Positions 23,485-32,478 of a stretch of DNA of 35,910 bases are shown here, piece by piece. The stretch is taken from contig CAMMBV010000038.1 of NCBI GenBank assembly GCA_946494335.1, forward strand, positions 1 to 35,910, read 5' to 3'. How positions within the stretch are numbered: the first letter of the stretch is position 1; every line of letters begins with the position of its first letter. The stretch is from an uncultured Ruminococcus sp. (GTDB lineage Bacteria > Bacillota > Clostridia > Lachnospirales > Lachnospiraceae). The notes below the pieces were generated by a model that was given only the letters and a program-made list of their open reading frames with translations, searched no databases and had not been told where the DNA came from. The translations under genes and the position numbers were made by a program.

Positions 23485-23877
23485 ATGGCAGAAAATAAAA
23501 ATGATATGAAGGATTCCTATACGGCTTACGATGCCGGACAGATTGGAACGGTACAGATAGCTGATGAAGTAGTTGCGATTATTGCCGGGCTGGCCGCCAC
23601 AGAGGTGGAAGGCGTCAATTCCATGGCAGGAAACATTACCAATGAGCTGGTTGGAAAGCTGGGCATGAAAAATCTTTCCAAAGGCGTGAAGGTAAACGTG
23701 CAGGACGGTACGGTGGGCGTGGATCTGAACCTGAATATTAAATACGGATATGCCATTCCGGAAGTCTGCAGCAAAGTGCAGGATAAAGTAAAATCTGCGA
23801 TTGAAAATATGACGGGGCTTTCTGTTTCGGGAATAAATATTGGTATTGCAGGCGTGAACCTTGAAAATATAAAGTAA
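23485..23877 (+). CDS. Asp23/Gls24 family envelope stress protein
   Basis: Protein of 130 aa in the Asp23/Gls24 (YqhY) family. It includes IADEVVAIIAGLAATEVEGV and the later LNLNIKYGYAIPEVCSKVQD, which are the diagnostic segments. YqhY-type genes commonly sit next to nusB and have been linked to acetyl-CoA carboxylase balance and envelope stress. It has its own promoter, and a strong terminator separates it from nusB. Confidence 0.9.
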   Translation: MAENKNDMKDSYTAYDAGQIGTVQIADEVVAIIAGLAATEVEGVNSMAGNITNELVGKLGMKNLSKGVKVNVQDGTVGVDLNLNIKYGYAIPEVCSKVQDKVKSAIENMTGLSVSGINIGIAGVNLENIK

Positions 23878-23891
23878 GTACAAAATGGGAT

Positions 23892-23922
23892 AAAGGGGGT
23901 CTGTAGTAAGGCCCCCTTTTTT
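23892..23922 (+). terminator. Terminator after the asp23 gene
   Basis: AAAGGGGG (23892-23899) pairs with CCCCCTTT (23912-23919), followed by a T-run to 23922. It is a classic intrinsic terminator. Confidence 0.85.
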
Positions 23923-23951
23923 CACAATAAAAACAGGATTCGGAGGGAAAT

Positions 23952-24356
23952 ATGAGCAGAAGAGAACTGCGGGAAAATATTTTTAAGCTGCTTTTTTTAC
24001 AGGGATTCCATCAGGAAGAGGAGATGCCCGAACAGCTGGCGCTGTATTTTGAGGAAATGGAAGAGCTCAAAGGGGCACAGCGGGAGTATATTGAGACAAA
24101 GTATAAAAATACGGCGGATCGGATACAGGAACTGGACGCAGTGATCGACGGCGTGTCGACGGGCTGGAAAACCAGCAGGATGAGCAAGGTGGATCTGACG
24201 ATTCTAAGACTGGCGGTTTATGAGATGAAATACGATGAAGAGGTGCCGGTAAAAGTGGCCATCAATGAGGCTGTGGAACTGGCCAAAAAATTTGGACAGG
24301 ATGAATCCCCCTCTTTTATCAACGGCATACTGGGCGCCGTTGCCAGGGAGCTTTAA
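23952..24356 (+). CDS. nusB: Transcription antitermination factor NusB
   Basis: RNA-binding antitermination factor for rRNA operons, 134 aa and all helical. MSRRELRENIFKLLF begins the RNA-binding face. The C-terminal VAINEAVELAKKFGQDESPSFINGILG, read here as AINEAVELAKKFG then FINGILGAV, is the NusB signature. GGAGGG precedes the ATG. It leads a tight block with xseA, xseB and ispA. Confidence 0.94.
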   Translation: MSRRELRENIFKLLFLQGFHQEEEMPEQLALYFEEMEELKGAQREYIETKYKNTADRIQELDAVIDGVSTGWKTSRMSKVDLTILRLAVYEMKYDEEVPVKVAINEAVELAKKFGQDESPSFINGILGAVAREL

Positions 24357-24359
24357 CCT

Positions 24360-25568
24360 ATGGGGCAGAGTATTTATTCTGTGAAGCAAGTGAATACTTA
24401 CATCAAGAATATGTTTACGCAGGATTTTCTTCTTCCGAAGATTCTGATCAAAGGAGAGGTCAGCAACTGCAAATATCACACCTCGGGTCACATCTACTTT
24501 TCTTTGAAAGATGAGAGCGGTTCCATTGCCTGTGTGATGTTTGCCGGGCAGAGAAAAGGCCTGGCTTTCGCCATGAAAAACGGAGATCAGGTGGTGGCCG
24601 GCGGCAGCGTCAGCGTTTACGAAAGAGACGGAAGATATCAGCTGTATGCGAAGGAAATTACTCTTGCCGGAGCGGGGCTTTTATATGAGCGGTTTCAGCA
24701 GCTGAAGAGGACGCTGGAAGAAATGGGGATGTTCGCACCGGAATACAAACAGCCCATCCCAAAAGGGATCCGGGTGCTGGGCGTAGTGACAGCTCCTACG
24801 GGTGCGGCGGTACGGGATATCTGCAACGTGGCCAGAAGAAGGAATCCGGGCATACGGATCATATTGTATCCTGCCCTGGTTCAGGGAGAAGGAGCCGCGG
24901 ACAGTATCGTAAAGGGAATCCGGATGCTGGACCGCTATCAGGTGGATACCCTGATCGTGGGAAGAGGCGGAGGCTCCATGGAGGATCTGTGGGCATTCAA
25001 CGAGGAAAAAGTAGCGCGGGCTATTTTTGAGTGCAGTGTTCCGGTGATATCAGCTGTGGGGCACGAGACAGATGTGACCATAGCGGATTATGTGGCGGAC
25101 ATGAGAGCGCCCACGCCGTCGGCGGCAGCAGAGCTGGCTGTGGATGATATGCAGGCGCTTACGAGGCGCATGGAGGATTATAAAAAACGGCTTGCTTTTC
25201 TTATGAAGGGCAGGCTGGCGCTGATGAAGCAGAAACTGTCCGGTTACCAGGTGCGTTTTGGATACTTAAGTCCCTGGCAGCAGATCCGGGAGAAAAGGCA
25301 GTATCTGGCAGATATGGACGAAAGGCTGCGGGAAGGAATCAGCCGGGAAATTTTGAATAAACGTCACAGGCTGATGCTTTATATCGAGAGAATGAAAGGT
25401 CTCTCGCCGCTGGATAAATTAAATCAGGGTTATTCTTACACGGAGACGGCGGATGGAAAAGCAGTCACCAAAATCGGACAGGTAAAAGAGCAGGAGCTTA
25501 TAAGGATTCACGTAAGTGACGGAAGTATTCTGGCGAAAGTGAAGGAGAAGGAAAGCAGACATGAGTGA
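24360..25568 (+). CDS. xseA: Exodeoxyribonuclease VII large subunit
   Basis: Catalytic subunit of the single-strand exonuclease, 402 aa. The N-terminal OB fold includes LIKGEVSNCKYHTSGHIYFSLKD, seen here as GEVSNCKYH and SGHIYFSLKD. The nuclease core has GVVTAPTGAAVRDI, DTLIVGRGGGSMEDLWAFN, ISAVGHETDVTIADYVADMR and PTPSAAAELA. A helical C-terminus ends in LNQGYS. It starts 3 bases after nusB and overlaps xseB by 8. Confidence 0.95.
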   Translation: MGQSIYSVKQVNTYIKNMFTQDFLLPKILIKGEVSNCKYHTSGHIYFSLKDESGSIACVMFAGQRKGLAFAMKNGDQVVAGGSVSVYERDGRYQLYAKEITLAGAGLLYERFQQLKRTLEEMGMFAPEYKQPIPKGIRVLGVVTAPTGAAVRDICNVARRRNPGIRIILYPALVQGEGAADSIVKGIRMLDRYQVDTLIVGRGGGSMEDLWAFNEEKVARAIFECSVPVISAVGHETDVTIADYVADMRAPTPSAAAELAVDDMQALTRRMEDYKKRLAFLMKGRLALMKQKLSGYQVRFGYLSPWQQIREKRQYLADMDERLREGISREILNKRHRLMLYIERMKGLSPLDKLNQGYSYTETADGKAVTKIGQVKEQELIRIHVSDGSILAKVKEKESRHE

Positions 25569-25782
25569 GAAGGAAAAAAAGCAGGAGTCAACGCTGGAGG
25601 AATCCTTTCAGACTCTGGATTCCATTGTAAATCGGCTGGAATCCGGTGAACTGACGCTGGAGGAATCCTTTCAGACTTATCAAAAGGGTATGGCTATATT
25701 AAAAGAGTGCAGCCAGAGAATTGATCTGGTTGAGAAAAAGGTGATGCAGATGGATGAAGAAGGAGAGCTGCATGAATTTTAA
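25561..25782 (+). CDS. xseB: Exodeoxyribonuclease VII small subunit
   Basis: Small subunit of exonuclease VII, 73 aa and helical. It fits the family pattern with LDSIVNRLESGELTLEESFQ and a following LVEKKV. It overlaps xseA by 8 bases and ispA by 11. A 24-bp sequence coding for TLEESFQT occurs twice, in frame. Confidence 0.92.
   Translation: MSEKEKKQESTLEESFQTLDSIVNRLESGELTLEESFQTYQKGMAILKECSQRIDLVEKKVMQMDEEGELHEF
25591..25677 (+). repeat. Two exact 24-bp repeats inside xseB
   Basis: The 24 bases at 25591-25614 are identical to 25654-25677, 63 bp (21 codons) apart. Both encode TLEESFQT. The two helices are similar in XseB anyway, but identity at DNA level suggests recent duplication or gene conversion. 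Confidence 0.85.
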
Positions 25783-26653
25783 AGAGGAATTAGAACGCAG
25801 GACGAAAGAGGTTCAGGAGGCGGTATTTCAGTATCTTCCCAGAGAGGAAGGATTTCCGGCAAGGCTGGCACAGGCTGTAAATTACAATATGACGGCCCCG
25901 GGAAAACGACTGCGGCCCCTGCTGATGATGGAAATATACCGGATGTACGGGGGAGAGGGCGAAATTGTTTATCCCTTTATGGCTGCCATGGAGATGATAC
26001 ATACCCATTCTCTGATACATGACGATCTGCCGGCTCTTGACAATGATGATTACCGGCGGGGCAGAAAAACCACCCATAAGGTCTATGGAGAGGCGCTGGC
26101 GGTGCTTTGCGGAGACGCGCTTCTTAACTATGCCTATGAGACGGCGTTTCTGGCATTTTCCATGGAGGAAGATACAAAAAAAACAGCCAGAGCGCTTCAG
26201 ATTCTGGGACGGAAGGCAGGCATTCACGGTATGCTGGGAGGCCAGAGCGTGGATGTGATGAATGAGAAAAAAGAGATGTCAAGGCAGATGCTGGATTACA
26301 TCTATGAGAATAAAACGGCTGCCCTGATTGAAGGATCCATGATGATAGGGGCCGTTCTGGCGGGAGCGTCGGAGCGGGAGACAGAGAAAATGGAAGAAGC
26401 GGGAAGCTGTCTCGGCCTGGCGTTCCAGATTCAGGATGATATCCTGGACGTCACAGGAACGAAAGAAGAGCTGGGAAAACCCGTTCACAGTGATGAAAAG
26501 AACAAAAAAACCACGTATGTGACGCTGCAGGGCGTCGATCAGGCTCAGAAGACGGCCGAAAAGCTGACGCAGGATGCGAAGAGGCTTCTGACGGGGGAAA
26601 AGGATGAATTTCTGCAGATGCTTTTAGACTATCTTATGATCCGGAAAAAGTAG
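25772..26653 (+). CDS. ispA: Farnesyl/geranylgeranyl-type polyprenyl diphosphate synthase
   Basis: Condenses isopentenyl diphosphate with allylic diphosphates to make C15 (or C20) precursors of undecaprenyl carriers and quinones. The 293-aa enzyme has the first aspartate motif in HDDLPALDNDDYRRG (the DD-x4-D bacterial form), LGGQSVDV, and the second motif in FQIQDDILDVTG. The ATG at 25772 is chosen because AGGAG lies six bases before it; the longer frame from 25754 lies in xseB. dxs follows, so an isoprenoid supply role fits. Chain length is inferred only. Confidence 0.92.
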   Translation: MNFKEELERRTKEVQEAVFQYLPREEGFPARLAQAVNYNMTAPGKRLRPLLMMEIYRMYGGEGEIVYPFMAAMEMIHTHSLIHDDLPALDNDDYRRGRKTTHKVYGEALAVLCGDALLNYAYETAFLAFSMEEDTKKTARALQILGRKAGIHGMLGGQSVDVMNEKKEMSRQMLDYIYENKTAALIEGSMMIGAVLAGASERETEKMEEAGSCLGLAFQIQDDILDVTGTKEELGKPVHSDEKNKKTTYVTLQGVDQAQKTAEKLTQDAKRLLTGEKDEFLQMLLDYLMIRKK

Positions 26654-26666
26654 AAGGTTCAAATAT

Positions 26667-28532
26667 ATGATACTGGATAAAATAGAAAAAGCAAATGATA
26701 TAAAACAGCTGGACGGGCAGGAGCTTGAAATGCTGGCGGAGGAAATCCGCACGTTTCTGATCGATCATCTGAGCAGAAGCGGCGGTCATCTGGCTTCCAA
26801 TCTGGGTGCTGTGGAGCTGACCATGGCGCTTCACCTGACACTGGACTTTCCAAAGGACAGGCTGATCTTTGATGTGGGGCATCAGTGCTATACCCATAAG
26901 ATTCTGACAGGAAGGAAAGAAGGGTTTGATCATCTCAGGCAGGCGGGCGGTATGAGCGGCTTCCCCAAACGGTGTGAGAGCGGCTGTGATTCCTTTGACA
27001 CGGGACACAGTTCTACATCCATCTCCGCAGGCCTTGGATATGTCCATGCCAGAGATCTGCTGGGAGAGGATTACAAAGTCATATCCGTCATAGGAGACGG
27101 TGCTTTAACCGGCGGCATGGCCTATGAAGCCTTGAATAATGCGGCGGAGCTTAAAAAAAATTTTGTCATTGTACTGAATGATAATAATATGTCCATCTCC
27201 AACAACGTGGGAGGGATGTCGGCCTATCTTGGAAATCTGAGAACGGCTGCTTCCTATACCGACCTTAAGATGAATGTGACCAACGCTCTGAAGAAGATTC
27301 CCAGGGCGGGGGACAAAATGGTGCAGGCCATCCACAAAACAAAGAGCAGCATAAAGCAGTTTGTGATTCCGGGTATGCTGTTTGAAAACATGGGTCTGAC
27401 TTATCTGGGACCGGTGGACGGACACAATATATCGCAGATGCGCAAAATTCTGCAGGATGCTTTCCGGGTGGAAGGCCCGGTGCTGGTTCATGTGCTGACG
27501 AAAAAGGGCATGGGATATGAGCCGGCCATGCGCCATCCGGCCAGATTTCACGGCACAGCGCCCTTTGAGATTGAGACGGGAATCCCGGTGAAAAAATCAA
27601 AACCGGCTTATACGGATATTTTCTCCACCGTCATGAGAAAATTCGGGGACCGGGATGAGAAGGTAGTGGCAGTGACAGCGGCCATGCCCACCGGAACCGG
27701 GCTGAATCGTTTCGCTCATATGTTTCCGGATCGCTTTTTTGACGTGGGAATCGCAGAAGAACATGCGGTCACCTTCGCTGCGGGACTGGCCCTGGGCGGA
27801 TTAAAGCCTGTGGTGGCCATCTACTCTTCTTTCCTGCAGCGGGCGGTGGATCAGGTGCTTCACGACGTGTGTATGCAGAAGCTGCACGTGGTGTTTGCCA
27901 TCGACCGGGCCGGTCTGGTGGGAAGTGACGGAGAAACGCACCACGGCTGTTTCGATCTGACCTACCTGTCCATGATGCCGGGGATGACGGTGATGGCGCC
28001 TAAAAACAAATGGGAGCTTTCAGATATGATGAAGTTCGCCGTAGCCTTCGACGGTCCCATCGCCCTTCGTTACCCCAGAGGCGAGGCCTGTGAGGAATTT
28101 GAGGAAAACAGAGATCCCGTTGTCCTGGGCAAGGCGGAAGTCTTAAAAGAAGGGGAAGAAATCGCACTGCTGGCAGTGGGAAGCATGGTGAAGACGGCAG
28201 AGCGGGTAAGACAGCGGCTGGAGAAGCTGGATATAAAAGCAACGCTGGTAAATATGCGGTTTGTGAAGCCTTTTGACACCCGGCTTTTGAAAAAGCTGGC
28301 CGGGAATCATGACAGATTCGTCACGCTGGAGGAGAATGTGGAAACCGGCGGCTTTGGACAGAGACTGGCTGCGTGGGCCGGCCTTCATCTGCTGTCAGCC
28401 GACGTGCTGAGTGTGGCCATACCGGATCAGTTTGTAACCCATGGAAGCGTGGATTATCTGTACAAAACGCTGGAAATGGACGATGAGTCGGTATGTGAGA
28501 GAATTTTGAAAAAATGGTACGGGAAAAAGTAA
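26667..28532 (+). CDS. dxs: 1-deoxy-D-xylulose-5-phosphate synthase
   Basis: First enzyme of the MEP isoprenoid pathway; joins pyruvate and glyceraldehyde 3-phosphate using thiamine diphosphate. The 621-aa protein has FDVGHQCYTHKILTGR, the ThDP motif GDGALTGGMAYEALNNA through NDNNMSIS, and the catalytic glutamate region GIAEEHAVTFAAG. DRAGLVGSDGETHHG is the other conserved segment. The start lies 13 bases after ispA, with AGAAGG upstream. Confidence 0.96.
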   Translation: MILDKIEKANDIKQLDGQELEMLAEEIRTFLIDHLSRSGGHLASNLGAVELTMALHLTLDFPKDRLIFDVGHQCYTHKILTGRKEGFDHLRQAGGMSGFPKRCESGCDSFDTGHSSTSISAGLGYVHARDLLGEDYKVISVIGDGALTGGMAYEALNNAAELKKNFVIVLNDNNMSISNNVGGMSAYLGNLRTAASYTDLKMNVTNALKKIPRAGDKMVQAIHKTKSSIKQFVIPGMLFENMGLTYLGPVDGHNISQMRKILQDAFRVEGPVLVHVLTKKGMGYEPAMRHPARFHGTAPFEIETGIPVKKSKPAYTDIFSTVMRKFGDRDEKVVAVTAAMPTGTGLNRFAHMFPDRFFDVGIAEEHAVTFAAGLALGGLKPVVAIYSSFLQRAVDQVLHDVCMQKLHVVFAIDRAGLVGSDGETHHGCFDLTYLSMMPGMTVMAPKNKWELSDMMKFAVAFDGPIALRYPRGEACEEFEENRDPVVLGKAEVLKEGEEIALLAVGSMVKTAERVRQRLEKLDIKATLVNMRFVKPFDTRLLKKLAGNHDRFVTLEENVETGGFGQRLAAWAGLHLLSADVLSVAIPDQFVTHGSVDYLYKTLEMDDESVCERILKKWYGKK

Positions 28533-28533
28533 G

Positions 28534-29349
28534 ATGAAAGAACGATTAGATGTATTGATGGTGAAACGCGGCCTGGCCCCCTCCAGGGAAAAGGCAAAGG
28601 CCGTAATCATGTCAGGCAATGTTTTTGTGGAGGGACAAAAGGAGGATAAAGCGGGCTCCATGTTCCCTGATACGGCGAAGATTACGGTGCGGGAATATGA
28701 GATGCCTTATGTAAGCCGGGGCGGTCTGAAGCTGGAAAAGGCAATGAAGGAGTTTGACGTTTCACTGCAGGATAAGATCTGCATGGACGTGGGCGCTTCC
28801 ACCGGCGGATTTACAGACTGTATGCTGAAAAACGGCGCAGTGAGGGTCTACGCTGTGGACGTGGGTCACGGGCAGCTGGACTGGAAGCTGAGAAATGATG
28901 AACGGGTTATCTGTATGGAGCGGACCAATATCCGCTACGTCCTGCCGGAGGATATAGGGGAGCAGATACAGTTTGCATCCATTGACGTTTCCTTTATTTC
29001 CCTTTTAAAGGTGCTGCTTCCGGTGAAAAATCTGCTGGAGGAAGGGGCGCAGGTTGTCTGCCTGATCAAGCCTCAGTTCGAAGCAGGACGGGAGAAAGTA
29101 GGAAAAAAAGGCGTGGTAAGAGACCCCAAGGTACACCTGGAAGTGATTGAGCGGGTGATGGAGTATGCAAAAAGCATTGGATTTACACTGCTTAATCTGG
29201 ATTTTTCTCCCATAAAAGGTCCGGAGGGAAATATAGAATATCTTCTGCATCTGGAAAACAGTTTGGAAAATGAGGAAACGAAATCTTCTGAGCCGGATGC
29301 AGACCAGGTGGTGGACCGGGCGCATCAGCAGCTGGATAAAGGGGCCTGA
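28534..29349 (+). CDS. tlyA: TlyA-family rRNA 2'-O-methyltransferase
   Basis: RNA methyltransferase of 271 aa, often labelled hemolysin A. An N-terminal S4 RNA-binding domain (about 1-62, RLDVLMVKRGLAPSREKAK) is joined to a FtsJ-like SAM domain with DVGASTGGFTDCML near 83-97 and CLIKPQFEAGR. In Mycobacterium TlyA modifies 16S and 23S rRNA; the target here is inferred. It starts 2 bases after the dxs stop, in the conserved dxs-tlyA-nadK order. Confidence 0.93.
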   Translation: MKERLDVLMVKRGLAPSREKAKAVIMSGNVFVEGQKEDKAGSMFPDTAKITVREYEMPYVSRGGLKLEKAMKEFDVSLQDKICMDVGASTGGFTDCMLKNGAVRVYAVDVGHGQLDWKLRNDERVICMERTNIRYVLPEDIGEQIQFASIDVSFISLLKVLLPVKNLLEEGAQVVCLIKPQFEAGREKVGKKGVVRDPKVHLEVIERVMEYAKSIGFTLLNLDFSPIKGPEGNIEYLLHLENSLENEETKSSEPDADQVVDRAHQQLDKGA

Positions 29350-29351
29350 AT

Positions 29352-30215
29352 ATGAATCATTTTTATATTATTACCAACAGTATTAAGGATAAAGATCTGC
29401 TTGTGACGAAAAAAATCGTCAATTATCTGAAGGAGCACGGGAAGCAGTGTTCCATACAGCAGGAAAATCATACAAAGAACGGAAAGGAATTTCATTATAC
29501 AGACGCCGCACAGATACCGGATGAGGCGGAATGTGCCCTGGTGCTGGGCGGTGACGGCACGCTTTTGCAGGCGGCCAGAGATGTGGTGGACCGGGAGCTT
29601 CCCCTTTTTGGGATCAATCTGGGCACACTGGGGTACCTGGCGGAAATCGATCAGCACTCTGTCTATCCGGCGCTGGATCACCTGATGAACGATGAGTTTG
29701 AAGTGGAGAGGCGGATGATGCTTTCCGGCAGCGTGTTTCATAATGGTGAGCTTCTGGAGAAGGATATCGCTTTGAATGATATCGTGATCAGCAGGGAAGG
29801 GTCTCTGTGCGTGGTAAAGTTTCATAATTTTGTCAATGATGAATTTTTGAATTCTTATAATGCGGACGGCATTATCATATCCACGCCCACCGGTTCCACC
29901 GGCTACAGCCTTTCAGCCGGCGGCCCCATTGTCTCCCCCAATGCTTCCATGATACTGATGACGCCGCTGGCTCCTCACACATTAAATACCAGGAGTATTA
30001 TATTCCCGGATCAGGACAAGATAACGGTAGAGATCGGTCCGGGCCGGGACAAAGAGATGGAACATGGAATCGCATCCTTTGACGGCGATACCATTGTGCC
30101 TATGGTAACGGGAGACAGAATCGTCATACGCAAATCAAAAAGAGATACCAGAATCATCAAAATAAATAATGTCAGTTTTCTGGAAACACTGCGCAATAAA
30201 ATGAGTACCAACTGA
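29352..30215 (+). CDS. nadK: NAD kinase
   Basis: Phosphorylates NAD to NADP. The 287-aa enzyme has the GGDGTLLQAAR motif near residue 66, GINLGTLGYLAE, and the second glycine-rich segment ISTPTGSTGYSLSAGGPIV. It begins 3 bases after tlyA. Confidence 0.95.
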   Translation: MNHFYIITNSIKDKDLLVTKKIVNYLKEHGKQCSIQQENHTKNGKEFHYTDAAQIPDEAECALVLGGDGTLLQAARDVVDRELPLFGINLGTLGYLAEIDQHSVYPALDHLMNDEFEVERRMMLSGSVFHNGELLEKDIALNDIVISREGSLCVVKFHNFVNDEFLNSYNADGIIISTPTGSTGYSLSAGGPIVSPNASMILMTPLAPHTLNTRSIIFPDQDKITVEIGPGRDKEMEHGIASFDGDTIVPMVTGDRIVIRKSKRDTRIIKINNVSFLETLRNKMSTN

Positions 30216-30232
30216 CCGGGAGGAGTGAACGG

Positions 30233-30697
30233 ATGAAAATTGCCAGGCATAGTCAGATCATAAAGCTGATCAATGAATATGATATAGAAACACAGGAGGA
30301 GCTGGCGGAAAAACTCAATAAAAGCGGCTTTCGGGTGACGCAGGCTACGGTATCTAGGGATATCCGGGAGCTGGGACTTACGAAAACAGCGGTCAGGGAC
30401 GGGCATTCCCGCTATATCGTCACACGCAGTGAAGAGCAGGAGCTGGGGTCCAAATATATTCATGTGCTGAAAACCGCTTTTGTATCCATGGATACGGCCC
30501 AGAATCTTCTGGTGATCAAAACCGTATCGGGAATGGCCATGGCGGCGGCGGCGGCTCTTGACGATATGAACTGGAGTGAAATCGTGGGCTGCATCGCCGG
30601 GGATAATACGATTATGTGCGCGGCCAGGAGTGCGGACGAAGCTATCCTGGTTATGGCGAAGCTTAAGAAAATGCTGGATGAAGATTCCTTAAAATGA
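30233..30697 (+). CDS. argR: Arginine repressor ArgR/AhrC
   Basis: Arginine-responsive transcription factor, 154 aa. The N-terminal winged helix has TQEELAEKLNKSGFRVTQAT, followed by the SRDIRELGL signature. The C-terminal hexamer and arginine-binding domain includes CIAGDNTIMCAARS, the GDDT-like loop. GGGAGG lies upstream of the ATG. Confidence 0.95.
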   Translation: MKIARHSQIIKLINEYDIETQEELAEKLNKSGFRVTQATVSRDIRELGLTKTAVRDGHSRYIVTRSEEQELGSKYIHVLKTAFVSMDTAQNLLVIKTVSGMAMAAAAALDDMNWSEIVGCIAGDNTIMCAARSADEAILVMAKLKKMLDEDSLK

Positions 30698-30707
30698 GGA
30701 TGGAAAT

Positions 30708-32402
30708 ATGCTAACGAATTTACACGTGAAAAATCTTGCGCTGATCGACGAGACGGAAGTGGAATTTGAACCGGGTCTTAATATTCTGACCGGTGAAACG
30801 GGAGCAGGAAAATCCCTGCTTCTGGGTTCCATTAATCTGGCGCTGGGAAAGAAAATGGTCAGTGAAAGTATTGGAAAATTTGGAAAGTACGCGCTGGTGG
30901 AGCTGATCTTTACAGTGGAGAATCCGAAAATTGCTCAGGCTTTTGAACAGATGGGAATCACACTGGAGGACGGTCAGGTGGTGCTTTCCAGAAAGATTAT
31001 GGAAGGGCGCAGTATCAGCCGGATCAACGGGGAAACCTGCACAGTGGGACAGATGAAGGAGGCCGCTTCCCTTCTTCTGGATATTCACGGACAGCATGAG
31101 CACCAGTCTTTGCTCTATCCGGAGCGTCAGCTGGATATTCTGGATGAATATGCGGGAAGCGAGCTGGACAGGCAGAAAAAACAGGTGGAAAGCTGTTACA
31201 TGATCTATAAAAAAATCGAGAAAGAGCTGAAGGAATGCCAGATAGATGAAGAGCAAAGGCAGCGGGAAATGGATTTTCTTCAGTTTGAGATTCAGGAGAT
31301 TGATGAAGCTTCTGTGCAGCCGGGAGAGGATGAAGAGCTGGAGCAAAGGTTCCGCAAAATGTATCATTCCAGAAAAATTGTGGAATCCCTGGGCCGGGTC
31401 CATAGTTATTTAAGCTATGAGAACGGCCAGTCCGCCGGAGAAATGCTGGGACAGGCGGTGAGGGAACTGGGACAGCTGGAAGGGCTGGACAAGGATCTGG
31501 ATCAGATTTACCGGACGCTTCTGGATGTGGAAAGTATGCTAAGTGACTGCAGCCGGGATATCAGCGGATATCTGGATGATATGACATTTTCTGAGGAAGA
31601 ATTTTCCCAGGTGCAGAACCGTCTGGATGAGATCAACCGTTTGAAAGGAAAGTACGGTGACAGCCCTGAGAAGATACTTAAGTACAGGGATGGCCGGCAA
31701 AAGATGCTGGATGATCTGATACATCTGGAAGAGCGCAAAGGCAAACTGGAAAAAGAGCTTCAAAGCGCCCGGGAAAAGCTGGAACAGGAAAGCAGCCGGC
31801 TTGGAACGCTCAGAAAGGCGGCTGCCCGGGAGATGGAGAAAGCCATTGTGGTTTCTTTAAAAGAGCTGAACTTTCTTCAGGTGGAGTTTCAGATCGGATT
31901 TGAACGGCTGAAATCCTATACGAAAAACGGGTATGACGCGGTTCGTTTTATGATCTCCACCAACCCGGGTGAACCGGTTCGGCCTCTTGATAAGGTGGTT
32001 TCCGGCGGAGAGCTTTCCAGGATCATGCTGGCGGTGAAAACACTGATGGCCGATAAGGACGACAAAGAGGTTTTGATTTTTGACGAAATCGATACGGGAA
32101 TCAGCGGACGGACCGCGCAGAAAGTGTCGGAAAAAATGGCAGTTATTGCCGGAAAGAGACAGGTTCTGTGTATTACGCATCTGCCGCAGATTGCAGCCAT
32201 GGCGGACGCACATTTTCTGATTGAAAAGCAGGTAAAGGATACATTTACCGCGACGGAAATCAAAAAGCTTGACAGCGAAGGTTCCATAAAGGAAATTGCC
32301 CGGATTCTGGGCGGAAGCCAGGTGACGGAGCGGATCATGGAAAGTGCCGCTGAAATGAAAGAAATGGCACAGGTAGTTAAAAATACAAGATTGAAAAAAT
32401 AA
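30708..32402 (+). CDS. recN: DNA repair protein RecN
   Basis: SMC-like ATPase for double-strand break repair, 564 aa. Walker A GETGAGKS is at 29-36. A long coiled coil (about 150-370) separates the halves. The C-terminal half has the ABC signature VSGGELSRIMLAVK, Walker B EVLIFDEIDTGISG and the switch histidine in ITHLPQIA. It follows argR in the usual order and ends at a hairpin terminator. Confidence 0.95.
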   Translation: MLTNLHVKNLALIDETEVEFEPGLNILTGETGAGKSLLLGSINLALGKKMVSESIGKFGKYALVELIFTVENPKIAQAFEQMGITLEDGQVVLSRKIMEGRSISRINGETCTVGQMKEAASLLLDIHGQHEHQSLLYPERQLDILDEYAGSELDRQKKQVESCYMIYKKIEKELKECQIDEEQRQREMDFLQFEIQEIDEASVQPGEDEELEQRFRKMYHSRKIVESLGRVHSYLSYENGQSAGEMLGQAVRELGQLEGLDKDLDQIYRTLLDVESMLSDCSRDISGYLDDMTFSEEEFSQVQNRLDEINRLKGKYGDSPEKILKYRDGRQKMLDDLIHLEERKGKLEKELQSAREKLEQESSRLGTLRKAAAREMEKAIVVSLKELNFLQVEFQIGFERLKSYTKNGYDAVRFMISTNPGEPVRPLDKVVSGGELSRIMLAVKTLMADKDDKEVLIFDEIDTGISGRTAQKVSEKMAVIAGKRQVLCITHLPQIAAMADAHFLIEKQVKDTFTATEIKKLDSEGSIKEIARILGGSQVTERIMESAAEMKEMAQVVKNTRLKK

Positions 32403-32420
32403 AATCATCGCATACTAAAG

Positions 32421-32450
32421 AAGGATATACAAAACAGTGTATATCCTTTT
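32421..32450 (+). terminator. Terminator between recN and spoIVB
   Basis: AAGGATATAC (32421-32430) pairs perfectly with GTATATCCTT (32439-32448) around 8 bases and is followed by T's. It separates housekeeping transcription from spoIVB, which would need its own (in Bacillus, SigG-type) promoter; none was clear. Confidence 0.7.
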
Positions 32451-32478
32451 CAGCTTTAGGAAAAGGATGTGATGATGC

